This document shows positions 38,001 to 50,300 of a DNA stretch of 64,000 nucleotides, piece by piece. The stretch comes from Membranipora membranacea. Its lineage: Eukaryota; Bryozoa; Gymnolaemata; Cheilostomatida; Membraniporidae. A model generated the notes under the pieces. The model ran no database searches, was not told the DNA's origin, and saw only the letters and a program-made list of their open reading frames with translations. Both the position numbers and the translations under genes were made by a program. Every line of letters begins with the position of its first letter. The stretch's first letter is position 1. Location: the NCBI GenBank assembly GCA_914767715.1, contig OU612069.1:5146001-5210000 (forward strand). Reading direction: 5' to 3'.

Positions 38001-38415
38001 TGAAATAAGGTTGTATTCATAACCATGTGGATTCATATTCCTTGGGTGGCTCTGAGGCTGTTATTTGAGATTACTGTAATGTTGTTAGTGTGCACACCTA
38101 ATTCAACCTGTTGAAGGCGAGAATTTGGCTATTATTCATATTGTGTAGCTTGCTGTATGGTCATTACCTTTGTGTGTGATACTACCATGGTTATGATGAT
38201 TGTGTATACATTTTGGATTCCTATTTGTATATATTTTTTTGTTTACGTGTTCTGCAGCTAGCTGCCTACCAAATCTGTTTCTCAGTTTGTACCTAACTTT
38301 GAGAAGCCTAGGTGATGACAGTGATATATTGAGTTGTTTCTTCTAAAATCTTTCATTCAAGTAAGTTTTTGCAAAGAGCAAGTGTCGTTATAAATGACTT
38401 CTTAATTTTTGTGAT
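38001..38415 (+). repeat. R module, copy 2, and joining sequence
   Basis: It matches 30.17-30.47 kb (ACCATGTGGATTCATA and TTCTGCAGCTAGCTGCC). The final about 130 bp has no partner I can identify in the window. Confidence 0.6.
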
Positions 38416-39010
38416 GATTTTGTTACGTCCTCTCAAGCAAAGTTTTATTTGTTTTACTCTTTCACTTGAGCTTTTAAGCAGGAAATCTGAGAGTTGCCAC
38501 ATCTTTGCGTCTTGATCTTGAATATCTTTCACAGAACAAGAAGTTCCTTATCCATAAAAAATAAGCTATAATCAATAAATTGGCCTGTGCCATAAACAGA
38601 AGTCAAATTTATCCCTGTTGTCAGGGGAACACCATGGCTACTGGGATTTAATAAAAAATTGAAAAACAATAAATCTATTACAGAATAGGTGCTCAATTAG
38701 TCTGTGTCCCAATCTCTTACAACTCAGATGTTTCTGTCCAGTGACCAGCAATGCTTTATAAGTAACACCAGACAATACTTAATAACTTTGTCAAGGTATG
38801 TAGGCCTACTACGATACAATACAATTCATTCTATATATGTGTGGTACCCAGTCACAGGTTACGAAGTGCAGTGAAGTGAATAAGTTATGGTTGTCATCTA
38901 ACATGTCAGCCCTTTGTTGTTTGATCTCAACCAAATTTTGTATGCAGTACATGCTTGGCGCTGAGAATAATATAAGAAAATATGACTGTGTATACAGAAG
39001 CTTACTGTGC
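38416..39010 (+). repeat. Y module, copy 4, with extra leader
   Basis: The leader TACGTCCTCTCAAGCAAAG (about 38424) to about 38580 is shared only with 53.55-53.71 kb, where it is almost identical. Y then runs to AGAAGCTTACTGT and is cut short at a join to D near 39008. Confidence 0.7.
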
Positions 39011-39415
39011 AAGTCAACACAAATATTTTCCTGAATTGATATTGGAAACAATATTATTGTGCTGATGTTATTAGAGTAATGTACGGCTTTCGGTTAGAAA
39101 ATGTGTTGTTCCCTTATTTAAGCCTGCATGACAAGAATAATAATACCATTTTTAACAGCATGATTAGATCGTTTGAATTTGTAAGAACACATTACCTATT
39201 TGAGCAATATGTGGGTGTAGACGTGTGATACAGATAGTGGTGTGATATGTGCTGCCCAAAATTATATTCATATTTATTTTTATTTTTATTTATCGTGATA
39301 TTCATTGTTTAGTTGAGCCAATTGTAACATATTAAAGGCTATTATTTTCAGTTACATATACAATCAACAAACCTAAACCTAAAACTTAATTTCCTTTTTT
39401 TACGGTATATGCTTT
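39011..39415 (+). repeat. D module, copy 4 (second half only)
   Basis: It begins in the middle of D at CACAAATATTTTCCTGAATT. The 46-codon frame region is absent. Confidence 0.65.
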
Positions 39416-40685
39416 TGAGAAATAAACTCCTTTAGCTCATATAATGGAGAAAGGGTAGCCTAGTAGCTGACAGTGCATTTTACAAGGAAAAATAGAGCTG
39501 CATTGAAACCTTCAGCAGGTACTGATTTTCGTATTTGATCAGTCACTCACTGCAGCTGATGGAATTCCAAACTATCCACCTGTGTCCATGCATCCTGTGC
39601 CCATCTGTTGGACACTGTTGGCATGCAACCTGTACTGGACGGGTGTTGACTGACGGGCAATATGTTTTAATGGATGGACAGGTTTTTGCTGGACGGATAG
39701 ACAAAGTAGTATGGCCAATTTTTTTCAGCATTTTCCACCTCTTCTGACTTGCGCTAAATAATATCACTTGGCGGCAAAGTGTTTTTAAACTAATCAATTT
39801 AGCAAGCCATCTGGGAAAGAGGTGTGTGTTGTGTAGTGCCCCTATACCATGAGTTATAGACACAGAGGGGCAACAAAAAATTACATAGTATACCACCTGT
39901 TTTATTGGACTAGACCTTATCAAAAAAGACCTAAATAGACCTAGATGAACATGGATGCAATGGCTGGTTCATGCCACAAACTTAAAATTGAAAAACCGAT
40001 CATTGCATCCTCATATGACACTTAGATGTACTTCTTGTGTTTTATATATTGCCAATGAAACGTCAATCAAACCAAATCACAATATATTGAAGCAGTCTTT
40101 TAGAAACAAGTCTTTGATTTGGTTAATCACTTATTTTCTCTTGACATACTCATTCGAGAACGAAATGCTGCAGCCTGTCTAGCAATCCTGTATAAGGAGG
40201 GCTAGTCGTGATGGTGAGGTGATTGGACTGTCCCCCTGTGTCCATGTGTCATTGCCCATCTGTTGAACGCATTCGATGGGAAAACCTGTACTAAAAAGGC
40301 ATAAGCAGATGGAAAATTTATTTTAATGGAAGGACAGTCTTAGCTGGACGGATAGACCAAATTGAATGGCCAATTTTTTTTCAGCTCAATGACTTCCTCC
40401 CACGTGCTCTAAATGAAATTACATTGGCGGCAAAGCGTTTTTGGACTGATCAATTTAACAAGCCACCTGGGAAAGAGGTATGTGTTGGGTACACCATGAA
40501 TTGGCTACATTTTTTATAGAAACAGAGGGACAAAAAAAAATAACATAGTATAACACCTGTATTATTGAACCTTATCGGAACAGACCTAAATAGACCTAGA
40601 TGAACATGCATGCAATGGCTGGTTCATGCAACAAAGCTAAATTTAAAAAACGCTCAATTGATCCTTATATTAGTTATATGATAGC
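39416..40685 (+). repeat. two tandem C' modules
   Basis: The first (to about 40205) is of the subtype seen at 12.4 kb. The second (from GGTGATTGGACTGTCCCC, 40219) is of the subtype seen at 21.2 and 56.3 kb. A 126-codon open frame at 39543-39923 on the minus strand crosses the first core but is not kept in the 12.4-kb homologue, so it is not called a gene. The block ends near 40680, where it jumps into Q. Confidence 0.65.
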
Positions 40686-41605
40686 ATGATCATAATATCA
40701 TTAAAATGCTAATTATAAGCTGTTTTCTTGCATTTAACAGTGATGTATCATCGTGCCAAAAATAATGTTTGACTAATACTTAGAACCAAAGATTCTGCTA
40801 TAACTGACTCTGAACATTGTGATTACCATTCTGTATCTTTTTAGACAATAACCCAATCCTATCATTTACACACCATGTAATACTTGAAAAATTTGTATGC
40901 AAAACGCTGTTACAATGTTCACCGTTTGCTGGGTTTGGGCTGCATTTATAAACTTGGATTGTCAGCTTTGTGATAGGTAAACCATAAAGAATAATCCCTT
41001 TTCTTTTATGTCTACTGGTAGGAACATTTTTAATTACCAGGTGCCCAGAGGGCCTCATTGTGAGATTGGTTGGAATTATGAATGGATTACGCTGGTTTAC
41101 TTGTTGCAATAGCCAATTACAATAATTTTCCCCTTTGACTGCCGTTAAAAGAGGATTGCATCATGATATTCCTGTGACGTAGAATAGTATGTAATGTATT
41201 TCCTATGTTTGTGCCTACAATCTGAGCATCTGACTATAGCCAACGTCACCAGGCACAGATTTTCTTCATCCTTGATTTGGGTACACCAATCTACACATAT
41301 TTAAAATTAAGACCAATAAAACGATGTTCTTTTATAAAAGACTCAATCAAATTAGAGTCCATAATTGCAAACAAAATGATATGGTCTTCTACTCTTTAGC
41401 TCATCTGCAGGAGTGAACTCACACTGCAGGAGCCATTGAATATTCTCAGGGTAGATAATAACAGGATCATCTCATTTATTGAACCCACCATACAAAGACC
41501 ATTTATAAGAGATGTTATGAAGGAACATTACACAGGACACTTTTTTGTGTAAATACCTAGTGATAATAATCAGCCTTCACTCTATTGTTTCTTGGGGGAT
41601 TAGGC
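40686..41605 (+). repeat. Q module, copy 3 (internally deleted)
   Basis: Two large internal deletions are visible against the other copies: near 40935 (GCTGGGTTTGGGCTGCATTT) and near 41025 (TAGGAACATTTTTAATTACC). It ends at GGGGGATTAGGCATC and joins P at about 41608. Confidence 0.7.
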
Positions 41606-43235
41606 ATCTATTCGAAACGTCACAACGAGGGCAGAAAAAAAAGTTGACGTTTCTAGCATGTTTAGAAGTGCATTTTATTTGAGTTATCTGGTTAATAAAA
41701 GATAATGTTTTGCCAAAATTTCATCATGTTTTATGAAATTCATGATTTTTTGCATTCATTTCGTGGATTAAATAGTAATTAAACCACCAAGCCTTAAGAA
41801 TAACTTTCAATCATTTTAAGCTTATTCGCCTGTCAATAGACGTCCGTTGTCAAGGCGACCACATTATTTACTAGGCGTGCATTCAGGTGAATGTAATGGC
41901 ACTTAAAATTATTTTTAGCCAATAATAGAGGCGACCAAGTCTGATGGAAACAGATTTACAACAGCGATTCGAATAAACACATTAATCACAATTTTACCAT
42001 GTTTATTTTTGAGTAATGGCTGGTGACCTTGACTTCTTTGCTGCTGTCCTGTTATCATAACCTTGACGCCTAGAATTAAATCTGTTAGCCACTTGTTAGG
42101 CGTGCTATTATTAAGGGGTCTAAAATTAACTAAAGCAGGTTTGATCACGGCCAGGTTTTATTGAGTGCCTCTCCTTCAATAAATGCCTATAAATCATTTA
42201 TTGAATTATTATCTTGGACATGTATTAACCAGCGAATAAGCTTTTTGTGATGGTTTCTGCATCAAATTTAAAAAGACGTAGGAGGAGATAAAGAGGAAAC
42301 CATATAAGTCACTGAGAAGCAGAAATAACATCAAGTTGATAACAAGATGCTGCTGTGTGTTAAGCAATTTTGAAACTCGAAAGCCGATCAAAATTGATTG
42401 GGTTTATAATTAAGTATGTGGGTGCAATTGATTGTGTTACAGAAAATAATAAAACATTGTTACCATTATTTCAATTAAGGTGCAATAATCTAGTATTTAC
42501 CCTAAAATATACAGCCTATATCTTGCTCATAGAACTGGTCACAGCATTAGAGTGTCACTATACACACATTAGTAATATTTACTTCTACACTAATCTGTGA
42601 TAATTTATAATCATTTAGTTGAGGGACAAAAAATCATGCTGCTAGATATTTTGTTATCCCTTGCGCATACAAATCTTCTGTAAATAAGTGTATGTATGTA
42701 TTCTTTTAATCTTTACCAGTAGGGGATGATGTAATGAAGTCATTTGCCGAACAGTCAAGTAGGCCTATTGAGATTTTCAATCTTGGTATATTTTTCCGTA
42801 AAGTAATTGTTATTATTATCATTACCTAACTAAGGATTTAATTACTTCTTTTCATAAGAATAATACAGAATCTTCAAGTGGGAGATGTGGGATGGAAGTC
42901 AAAAGTATATTGATATAGAAAAACATATTATTGTAATAATTATGGTTATTAGAGTATTTTAAACAATAGTAGGGCTTTTGGTTAGAAGATGCGTCTTTGC
43001 CCATTTAAGCCTGCGTTACAAGATTAAAATCCATTTTTTACAGCACAATTGGAGCAATTGAATTTGTAAGAAGATAATTCCTAATTTAGCGATAATAATA
43101 TGTTGGTGAAAACTTGTGAAACAGATAGTTGTGTGAACTTGATCAGTGCTACCAAAAAAATGAATTTACTATTGTATCCATCGTATATATGTAGCAAATT
43201 GCTACATATTGAATTTAATTATTTTCAATAACTTG
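41606..43235 (+). repeat. P module, copy 6 (interrupted)
   Basis: It begins inside P at AACGTCACAACGAGG. It is split at 41818 by a 426-bp element. After it, a deletion joins GATTGGG to TTTATAATTAAG near 42400. The remainder follows P to the GAGCCTGTCTGCCAACATG block. Confidence 0.7.
41818..42243. mobile_element. 426-bp TIR element with AAGCTTATTCGC ends
   Basis: The left end AAGCTTATTCGCC and the reverse complement of the right end AAGCTTATTCGCT form 12-bp perfect inverted repeats. TTT flanks both sides (41815-41817 and 42244-42246). Uninterrupted paralogues near 26777 and 36650 read straight through this position. Inside, AGGCGTGC occurs twice, and a 77-codon minus-strand frame (41915-42148) has no recognisable transposase motif. 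It is probably a MITE-like nonautonomous element. The superfamily cannot be fixed from a TTT duplication in a T-run. Confidence 0.8.
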
Positions 43236-44112
43236 GACTATGAGCCTGTCTGCCAACATGTCTGACGAACAACAAAACTGTAAGTGCATGGCTGACAGGA
43301 TACCCGACCGTCAGCCTGTTTCCATGCGGACACAGTGGGGGGAAAACCTGCACTGGACCGGTATAGGAAGGGCAACTTGTTTTACAATTGGCCATTCATA
43401 TTGGTCTATCTGTCCAGCTAAAACTGGTCGGATAGACCAAATTGAATGGCCAATTCTTTTCCGCTCAATGACCTCCTCCCACTTGCTCTAAATTAAGTTA
43501 CATTGGCTGCAAAGCGATTTTGGACTGATCAATTTAACAATCCACCTGGGAAAGAGGTATGTGTTGGGTATACCATGAATTGGGTACATTTTTTTATAGA
43601 AACAGAGGGGCAACAAAAAATTACATAGTATACCACCTGTATTATTGAACCTTATGGGAACAGACCTAAATTAGACCTATATGAACATGCATGCAATGGC
43701 TGGTTCATGCCACAAAGTTAAAATTAAAAAACCTCCCAATTCATCCTTATATTAACAAATAGGGTACTTATATGAACTTCTTGTGACACGCCTATTAAGA
43801 CAAATATAGGGGAATGAGTGACAAAACAGCAGACCGATCAGTTTAAACAATCCCTCATCTCTAGCCCACATTTTGTGAAACTCACTTCTCTTTGCAACCA
43901 TTGATTTAAGTTTCATATATTGCCAATGCAGCGTCAAACGAACCAAGTCACAATTTATTGAAGCAGTCTTATAGAAACAAGTCTTTGATTTGGTCAATCA
44001 CTTATTTTCTCTTGACATACTCATTTGGGAACAAAATACTGTAGCATGTCTAGCAATCATGTATAAGGAGAACAAGTTGTGATACTGTTGAGATATTTGA
44101 ATACTAGATGCA
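43236..44112 (+). repeat. X/C' hybrid module with junction palindrome
   Basis: The left part follows X (GACAGGATACCCGACCGTC near 43295). It switches near 43386 into C' (GACCAAATTGAATGGCCAAT onward), with an inverted duplicate at the switch. It ends at ATTTGAATACTAGATGCA, where the retrotransposon begins. Confidence 0.7.
43386..43455. repeat. 70-bp hairpin at an X to C' junction
   Basis: The left arm starts AATTGGCCATTCATATTGG and the right arm ends CCAAATTGAATGGCCAATT. The arms are about 32 bp with few mismatches and a loop of about 6 bases. Other C' copies have only the right arm, so the left arm is an inverted extra copy made at the junction. Confidence 0.85.
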
Positions 44113-44590
44113 ACAATTTACATACTTAGGCACCATTATTACCAACAAACTGGATTTTACTCTGAACACCTTGAAAACTACAGCGAAAGCTCGCCAAATG
44201 CTACATATAATCGCCAAGCTATACCATCTCGGTGTCACTGAGAAACTAATAACGACCTGCTACAAGTCCTTCATAGAGTCAGTAATCACCTACCACCTGG
44301 TTGTGCTATATAGTCATCTGAGCGCAGACTCTAAGAAAAAGTTAAAATCTGTGATAAGAACTGCGGGTTACCTATCAGGCGAACTTACGTTCACACCCGT
44401 AGACGACCTTTACTCTAATATACTGAAAGTAAAGAGCCTCCGTATGATTGCCACCGAAGATGAACCACTACTCCGTCTTAACCAGCTGCCGTCAGGCAGA
44501 TATCAATCAGTCAAGTTCCGCGTGCAGATCCGTGCCAAATGTTTTAGAGCAGAATGTATCAAATACCTAAATAGTGTCTTCCAAAAGTAA
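44111..44590 (+). pseudogene. C-terminal part of a non-LTR reverse transcriptase
   Basis: About 159 residues are open to TAA. It starts with the QFTYLGTIITNKLDF block (the Y-L-G-x-x-I/L-D motif after the RT palm), followed by ARQMLHIIAKLYHLGV, CYKSFIESVITYH (the thumb F-x-x-S-F-I-E-S segment) and KSVIRTAGYLSG. The C-terminal tail has LPSGRYQ. The catalytic A, B and C motifs and the endonuclease are missing. The apparent start ATG at 44108 is host sequence, not part of the element, so the fragment is unlikely to be translated. Closest in style to the CR1/L2 group. Confidence 0.85.
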
Positions 44591-44723
44591 TGGTATTTTT
44601 TTCATGGTCTTTTATCATTTTATTTATTTTTACAGAATCAACAGTTTTAACAATTTTTACAGAGCACCCTACAGAGACAATTTTATTTCTCAGAGATTGA
44701 GACCAAAGATAAACATACATACA
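44113..44723 (+). mobile_element. 5'-truncated non-LTR retrotransposon insertion
   Basis: The element sits exactly between ACTAGATGCA and TAAAAATGAC. These are joined, or nearly so, in empty paralogues near 6505, 13608 and 30480. It has the end of the RT frame, a 3' UTR of about 130 bp and a (CATA)n tail at about 44713-44724. No clear long target-site duplication is present. Microsatellite 3' tails and 5' truncation fit the CR1/L2 group. Its base composition is visibly more GC-rich than the flanks, which fits a recent arrival. Confidence 0.85.
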
Positions 44724-45344
44724 TAAAAATGACAAAAAGAGAAGGTAAATTTAATTTTAAAATGTCCAGTTATGTCTTTTCTCTTTACATGAGAGCTCCA
44801 ATTCGGTGTCGATCAGTGAAACTTAATAGATGACCAATTTTGAAATTTGTGCATGATAAATATTGCTAATATTGTTAAATTGTTAATATCGAATCGTAAT
44901 ATAATTGCATATGTATGTGCTTTCATTTTCCTTGCGCCTAATTAAATTGATGAGGCACCGACTAAATTATTTGCACTGAAGACCGGAGTTCCCAATTTTA
45001 AGTTTTCAAAGGAAAGTTAGTGTAATGATGTCAGACCAATGTTGCCCTGACCCCTTTTAGAGCCGCTGTAGGGAAGCGCATCTTTTTTACTGAAAGGTAC
45101 TACTGTTGCAAGCATCTGACTCACATTCACGTTAGTTTCAGATATCAATAGGTATATCTAGTGATGCAAGTTGCATGATTCAGATGTGAAACTCAATCTA
45201 TAATTGCTGACTAGAAATATAGACTTAATATGTAAATATAAATGCTTAACTAAACTTTCTTTCTAGTGATGCAATTTATCAATCCATAGTGACTTTTCAC
45301 TCCATCCATAAAAAATGTGGAATAATCACTAGCCTGAGCTTCTG

Positions 45345-45640
45345 ACTGGTATAATTTTCATGCATTGATACTCAATGCATCAAAGACAGATGTTATGACA
45401 GTCTCATATTTTGATTTCGTGTTGATTTTCTGTAACTAATTTTTTAGGGCATGTTGTCCTCAAACTTTCTGATAAACTTAAATATTTAGGAGTAATTTTA
45501 CTTAAAAAGATGAGCTTCAAATCCAATGTCAATTAGATTGAACAAAAGGTAACCCAGTCATAGCAAACTTTAAGAGAAATAACCAAACTCGGAGGGAACA
45601 AACTAATTGTACAAAATGCCTGATATACTACTGTTTCAAG
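45345..45640 (+). pseudogene. RT relic beside LRR exon 5
   Basis: It reads NASKTDVMT, then LSDKLKYLGVILLKKMSFKS with few breaks (about 45465-45525). That makes it one of the better preserved Y-L-G-V blocks. Confidence 0.7.
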
Positions 45641-45652
45641 CATCTGACTCAC

Positions 45653-45793
45653 CTGTCTGGAAGGCCAGTTAATCCACAGTCACTCGCCTTTAGACTCTTC
45701 AATGATTGAATTTCCCCCAATCCTGCAGGTAATGTCTGTGGACCCTTATTCCCACTAACATCTAACGACTTCAGTCCTGGCAGTTTGCAGATG
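45653..45793 (-). CDS. LRR exon 5 (two leucine-rich repeats)
   Basis: Donor GTGAGT is at 45647-45652 and acceptor CCACAG at 45794-45799. Residues begin ICKLPGLKSLDVSGNKGPQ and end SLKASDCGLTGLPD. P replaces the framework L in GLQ, the one change likely to disturb the fold. The first half resembles exon 2 and the second half resembles exon 3, suggesting exchange between exons. It is 141 bp, in standard phase and open. Confidence 0.86.
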
Positions 45794-45950
45794 CTGTGGT
45801 GGATAAATAACAGAATGTTAAAATGCCTTGCAATACTGGTTGTTAGTTGATGGAGCAAAGACAATTGAGCAAACGCATTCTATTAATAGGAGGGAGTTTT
45901 AGATTGATCAATTACCCATGTAAGTTGTAACTATCAGATAGATATCTGAA

Positions 45951-48900
45951 TGAATTTTACAGCGCTTCTCCCAAAGCTGAGATTAATTGGTATGACATTG
46001 CGCTGCACAGGATAGTCAATAATGGCAGGTTCACATTCAAAAGCTAGAAGTCCCCCCCTGTTTAGGGAGCCCTAATCTGAGCAGCCCTGATTGTCACAAT
46101 GATCAACATGGAAAATGAATTATGGTGATCTATTAATAATATTAGTAAAATTCGTAATTGAAAGATCATTGACCTGAGGAAATTTTAAGTTTCATAGGCC
46201 ACATAATCATAAAGACAGCGTCATTTCGCTCTATTTTTCAGTAACAAAGCTTTCTTATTCAATGGTAATCGGCTACATTAAGATATATTTACAGGATAAT
46301 ACACCCGTGGCATCGTAACTTTTAACATAATATTACTTGATAGAGTTGAAAGTCTCAGATTTTCACTATCAAAAAACTTCTTTTATTGACTAAATGTACA
46401 ATTGATTTTTATTTTAAGTTGGTACAGAGTTGATTTATTATTACATGAGGTGATGAGGACTAATTAATTTGCTAAATATAGTCTCATCATACTGCATTTT
46501 TGTTCTGGTCGATTTTCTTGCTAATTGTCAAAAATTAATATAATAATATAATTAATTAAATTAATATTATGCCTTATTGATAACTTCTCTCATACCAGGA
46601 AAGGTTGCTCCAACATAATAAAATGATAATAATAATGGAAATTTAGATAGTTATAATAATGATATATGTTTGTATTATGCACACATATTATTGGACTAAT
46701 AAGTATTGCCCCTCATGTGAATGGAAGAAGACAACTCAATTGAGCGATCAAGATGTAAGGTCATTGATACAATATCTGATAGTTATTTTGTATCAAGTTT
46801 GCCCTGTGTACTTAACAAAGTTAGAAAAGGTTACAGTCCAGTAGACCTAGGATAGGCAAGATGTATTCCATCCCACAGAAAGCTAAGTAAAGTAGATATT
46901 TTATGTCAGCTTGGAAAAGCTCCATTGGGGTATGTACTGAAATGCCGATAAACTGAAAACCCAACATTAGGAGCATAGAGCACCATTGAAAAGTGCTGCT
47001 TTGCACCCTCAAGGATTATTACTTTCCCTAGATTTTTTATAGATCAGTTTTGGAGAATTGGCACCGGTATTGTGATATTTCAGACAGTATATATGACACA
47101 TAATATTATATCAAACCTAATTTCAATTCGGTAAATTGCAATTCAAATCTGTATGCAGCATCAATTTGAAGAGTATAAAGGTATGAGATCATTTGCTGGT
47201 GTCTTGCTGAACATCGTTCCAGCTATGCATCTTCCAAAATACTATTTCCAAGGTGGTATAGAAGCATTGCGGCAGCAGAACTCATATCCCATTACACTCA
47301 TGCTATTTGTTGAGAGGACAATCCAATGCTCTAATATTATTGGAATGAAAAGTATCACCATTATGATGAGAGAAAGCACTGAACGTTGTGACAGTTTTAT
47401 GAAAACACATTACCACAATGCATCTCATTTTGAACATTATCGGTGGCTATGAGGTGGTTGTCACATCATTATATAACAAACTTCATGAGATGATCACAAA
47501 ATAATGCTGTAGTGATGGAAGAACTGCGATGCTATAACATTGTTAACATTGAATACTTTTTGATAGCATGATCATAACATCATGAAAGTGCTAATTATAA
47601 GCTGTATTCTCACATTTAACAGTGATGTATCATTATGTCAAAAATAATGTTTGACTAATACTAAGAACCAAAAATTCTGCTATAACTGAATCTGAACATT
47701 GTGATTACCATTCTGAATCTTTTTAGACAATAACCCAATCCTATCATTTACACACCATGTAATACTTGAAAAATTTGTATGCAATACGTTGTTACAATGT
47801 TCACCGTTTGCTGGGTTTTTGACCTTCATTTTTAACAAGAAGTCAAACAGTTTTTAGGTTATGGAATATAGGGATCACAAAAATTCTCAGGGATCAATAT
47901 ATTATTGGCATTTATAAACTTGGATTGTCAGCATTGTGATAAGTAAACTATAAAAAAAAATCCCTTTACTTTTATATCTACTGGTAGGTACATATAACAA
48001 TTGTCTTAAACAAACTGCTCACATGGATTTGTAAATAAAAGGCAATATCTCCTTGTCTAGCATACTCTGCAAGTCATCATCGAAAAGGTAATAAAACTGC
48101 CAACACAGGTCTCCAAAATTTAAATTCACACTTCCGCTTTTGAATTTTACTAATCGCAGTCACGTAGATATGTTGGTGGTTGGTTGTTTGGCTGATCTAA
48201 ATACAACAGCTTTATTTTCAGTTTTAACGCTTTGTATATTTGGTATTTATTACAGGTCATTGCCATCATCTTAAGGGCAAATCCGCCACCTGTACTATTT
48301 AAATATTTACAAACATAATATTCAACTGTCAACAAATAGTCCATTGAAATAATGAAAGTGAAAGATTTGAAAGAGTTCCAAAAAATTTGCCACCTCTATA
48401 AATGGGGTGCAATCATAGACTTGATTATAAACCTAGACATGACACTATATGGTTATTGAGGCACTGAGGGACTTAATTGTGGGCAACGTAAGGTCATTGG
48501 AAGGTGTATAAGCAATGATGCTATCGTTGATTTTCTGCCTACAATCCAGATTTTTTGTTCATAACTTGATCAATTTTGATCGGATTTTGAGATTGAAAAT
48601 TACAATAGGTTTAGCAGCTTATCTCATTTACGCCAAAAAAAGATTTGGAACTCAGTGACTTGTTACCCCACAAATTTGATATACATAAAGAAAGTCTTTT
48701 GTTCTGCTATAAAAAATCCACAAGAAATTTAGAAGAATAGAAACAAAAGACAGTGGATATTCTAGTTTGTATCAACTGTTGTGTCTTTTGATTGAAAGCC
48801 CAGCAGTTTTGAATTTGAAACCCTATACTAAAATTAAATGTAAATGCTAATTTCATGTATCCAATTTGGCACTCTAATCGATTCCACACCGAGATATGGA

Positions 48901-50300
48901 AACATAGTGATTTTGAGATAGAATTACAATGGGCAAAAAATGTTGCTAAACTGAACTAATACTAAGCAAAACTAATGGATACAAATCCATGCAGCAGCAG
49001 TGAATTTTTGTCAATTGTAACTTCAATAACATCCGAAAATTGACAAGTGTTATTATTAATCCACACAATTGAATTTTATTTTGATTCTGCAAGGATTTGG
49101 TAGCTTTGGTCTTAGCCTTGTATTATATTTTTAAATATGCCTATCGTATACCATGATCACTTTATCGACAGAGGACTGAGGACTAGGAGGTATTAAGTTT
49201 CCTTTGCAAAACTTTTCAAATTGATGATAATCCAGAGCGGCAGCATTTCACTCAGGATGGCAGCATTAGAGCTGCAACAATTTAGTATCCAACAGTTTCC
49301 TCTACTCTTTTTTCTCTATGATACTTTTGAATTTCTTGCCACAAGCTGGTATTGTTTGTATGTTGAGTAGATTCAGTAGTGAATTCGCCATAAGGGCTAG
49401 GGGACTTGACCCTACAAATTTTCAGCGTGTCAATATTGAAAAACCTCTTGTTTTTAATTACCAGGTGCCCAGAGGGCCTCATTGTGAGATTGGTTGGAAT
49501 TATGAATGGCTTACGCTAGTTTACTTGGTGCGATAGGAATTTGCCATGATTTTCCATATTGACTGCCCTTAAAAGAGGATTGCATCATGATATTCCTGTG
49601 ATGTAGAATAGATGTATTTCATATGTTTGTGCCTACAATCTGAGAAAATAACTATAGCCAACGCCACTAGGCACTGATTTTCTTCATCCTTGATTTCGAT
49701 ACACCAATCTACACATATTTAAAATTAAGACCAATAAAACGATGGTCTTTTATAAAAGACTCAGGCAATCAAATTTGAATCCATAAATGTAAACAATTTG
49801 TCATAGTCTTCTAATATATAGCTAATCTGCGGGAGTGAACTCTCACTGCAAGAGCCATTGAATATTCTCAGAGTTGACAATAACCCGATAATATCATTTA
49901 TTGAACCCACCATACACAGACAATTTATGAGAGATCTTATAAAGGAACATTACACAGGAAACTCTATGTGTTAATACGTAGAGATAATAATCAGTGTTCA
50001 CTCTATTGTTTCTTGGGGGATTAGGCATCACATCCATTGTAAGTTTAATGTAAATGAAAATATTCTAAGAAGACAGGATATATCTATACTTGTTTAGGTG
50101 AACAAACTCAGAGTAGTTCTCACAAGATGATGTCTCAATAACAATAACAAACCCAGGTGGAATCAACAAGCAGGGTACAACGTTATGGTTAGTCTATCAC
50201 ATACGGCCTATTTTAAAACTGGCAATACACAGTATACAAAACATGTGAAAAAATTGTATTTAAGTGTTAACAGCTGAGAAGAAATGTGTTTCCCTGATCT
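45951..50300 (+). repeat. Q module, copy 4 (longest)
   Basis: It has TAATATAATTAATTAAATTAA near 46540 and an extra segment with AATGGAAGAAGACAAC near 46720. The plus-strand frame at 47153-47452 is the longest of its family, but its first part exists only because this copy lacks 8 bases present in the two others. The minus-strand frame near 48150-48344 is broken by a TGA that copy 1 lacks. A perfect 16-bp palindrome lies at 49745-49760. Confidence 0.75.

Larger units (their letters stand above)
44724..45950 (+). repeat. L module, copy 4
   Basis: It resumes with TAAAAATGACAAAAAGAGAA after the retrotransposon. It holds an orphan donor flank (ACTCAC 45119-45124), one RT relic and LRR exon 5, and then passes into Q at about 45955 without the second RT relic. 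Copy 3b has the same L to Q join, so the join predates their duplication. Confidence 0.75.

Noticed and set aside
39543-39923. 126-codon minus-strand frame across a C' core
   Set aside because: The homologous cores at 12.5, 21.3, 40.3 and 56.3 kb do not keep the frame, and the sequence shows no domain. Openness is explained by locally higher GC.
47153-47452. 99-codon plus-strand frame in Q copy 4 ending HFEHYRWL
   Set aside because: Its first third exists only because this copy lacks 8 bases present in copies 1 and 2, and copy 2 is shifted by an extra A. Differences between copies 1 and 4 in the shared part are nearly all amino-acid-changing, so no constraint is visible. No known family fits.
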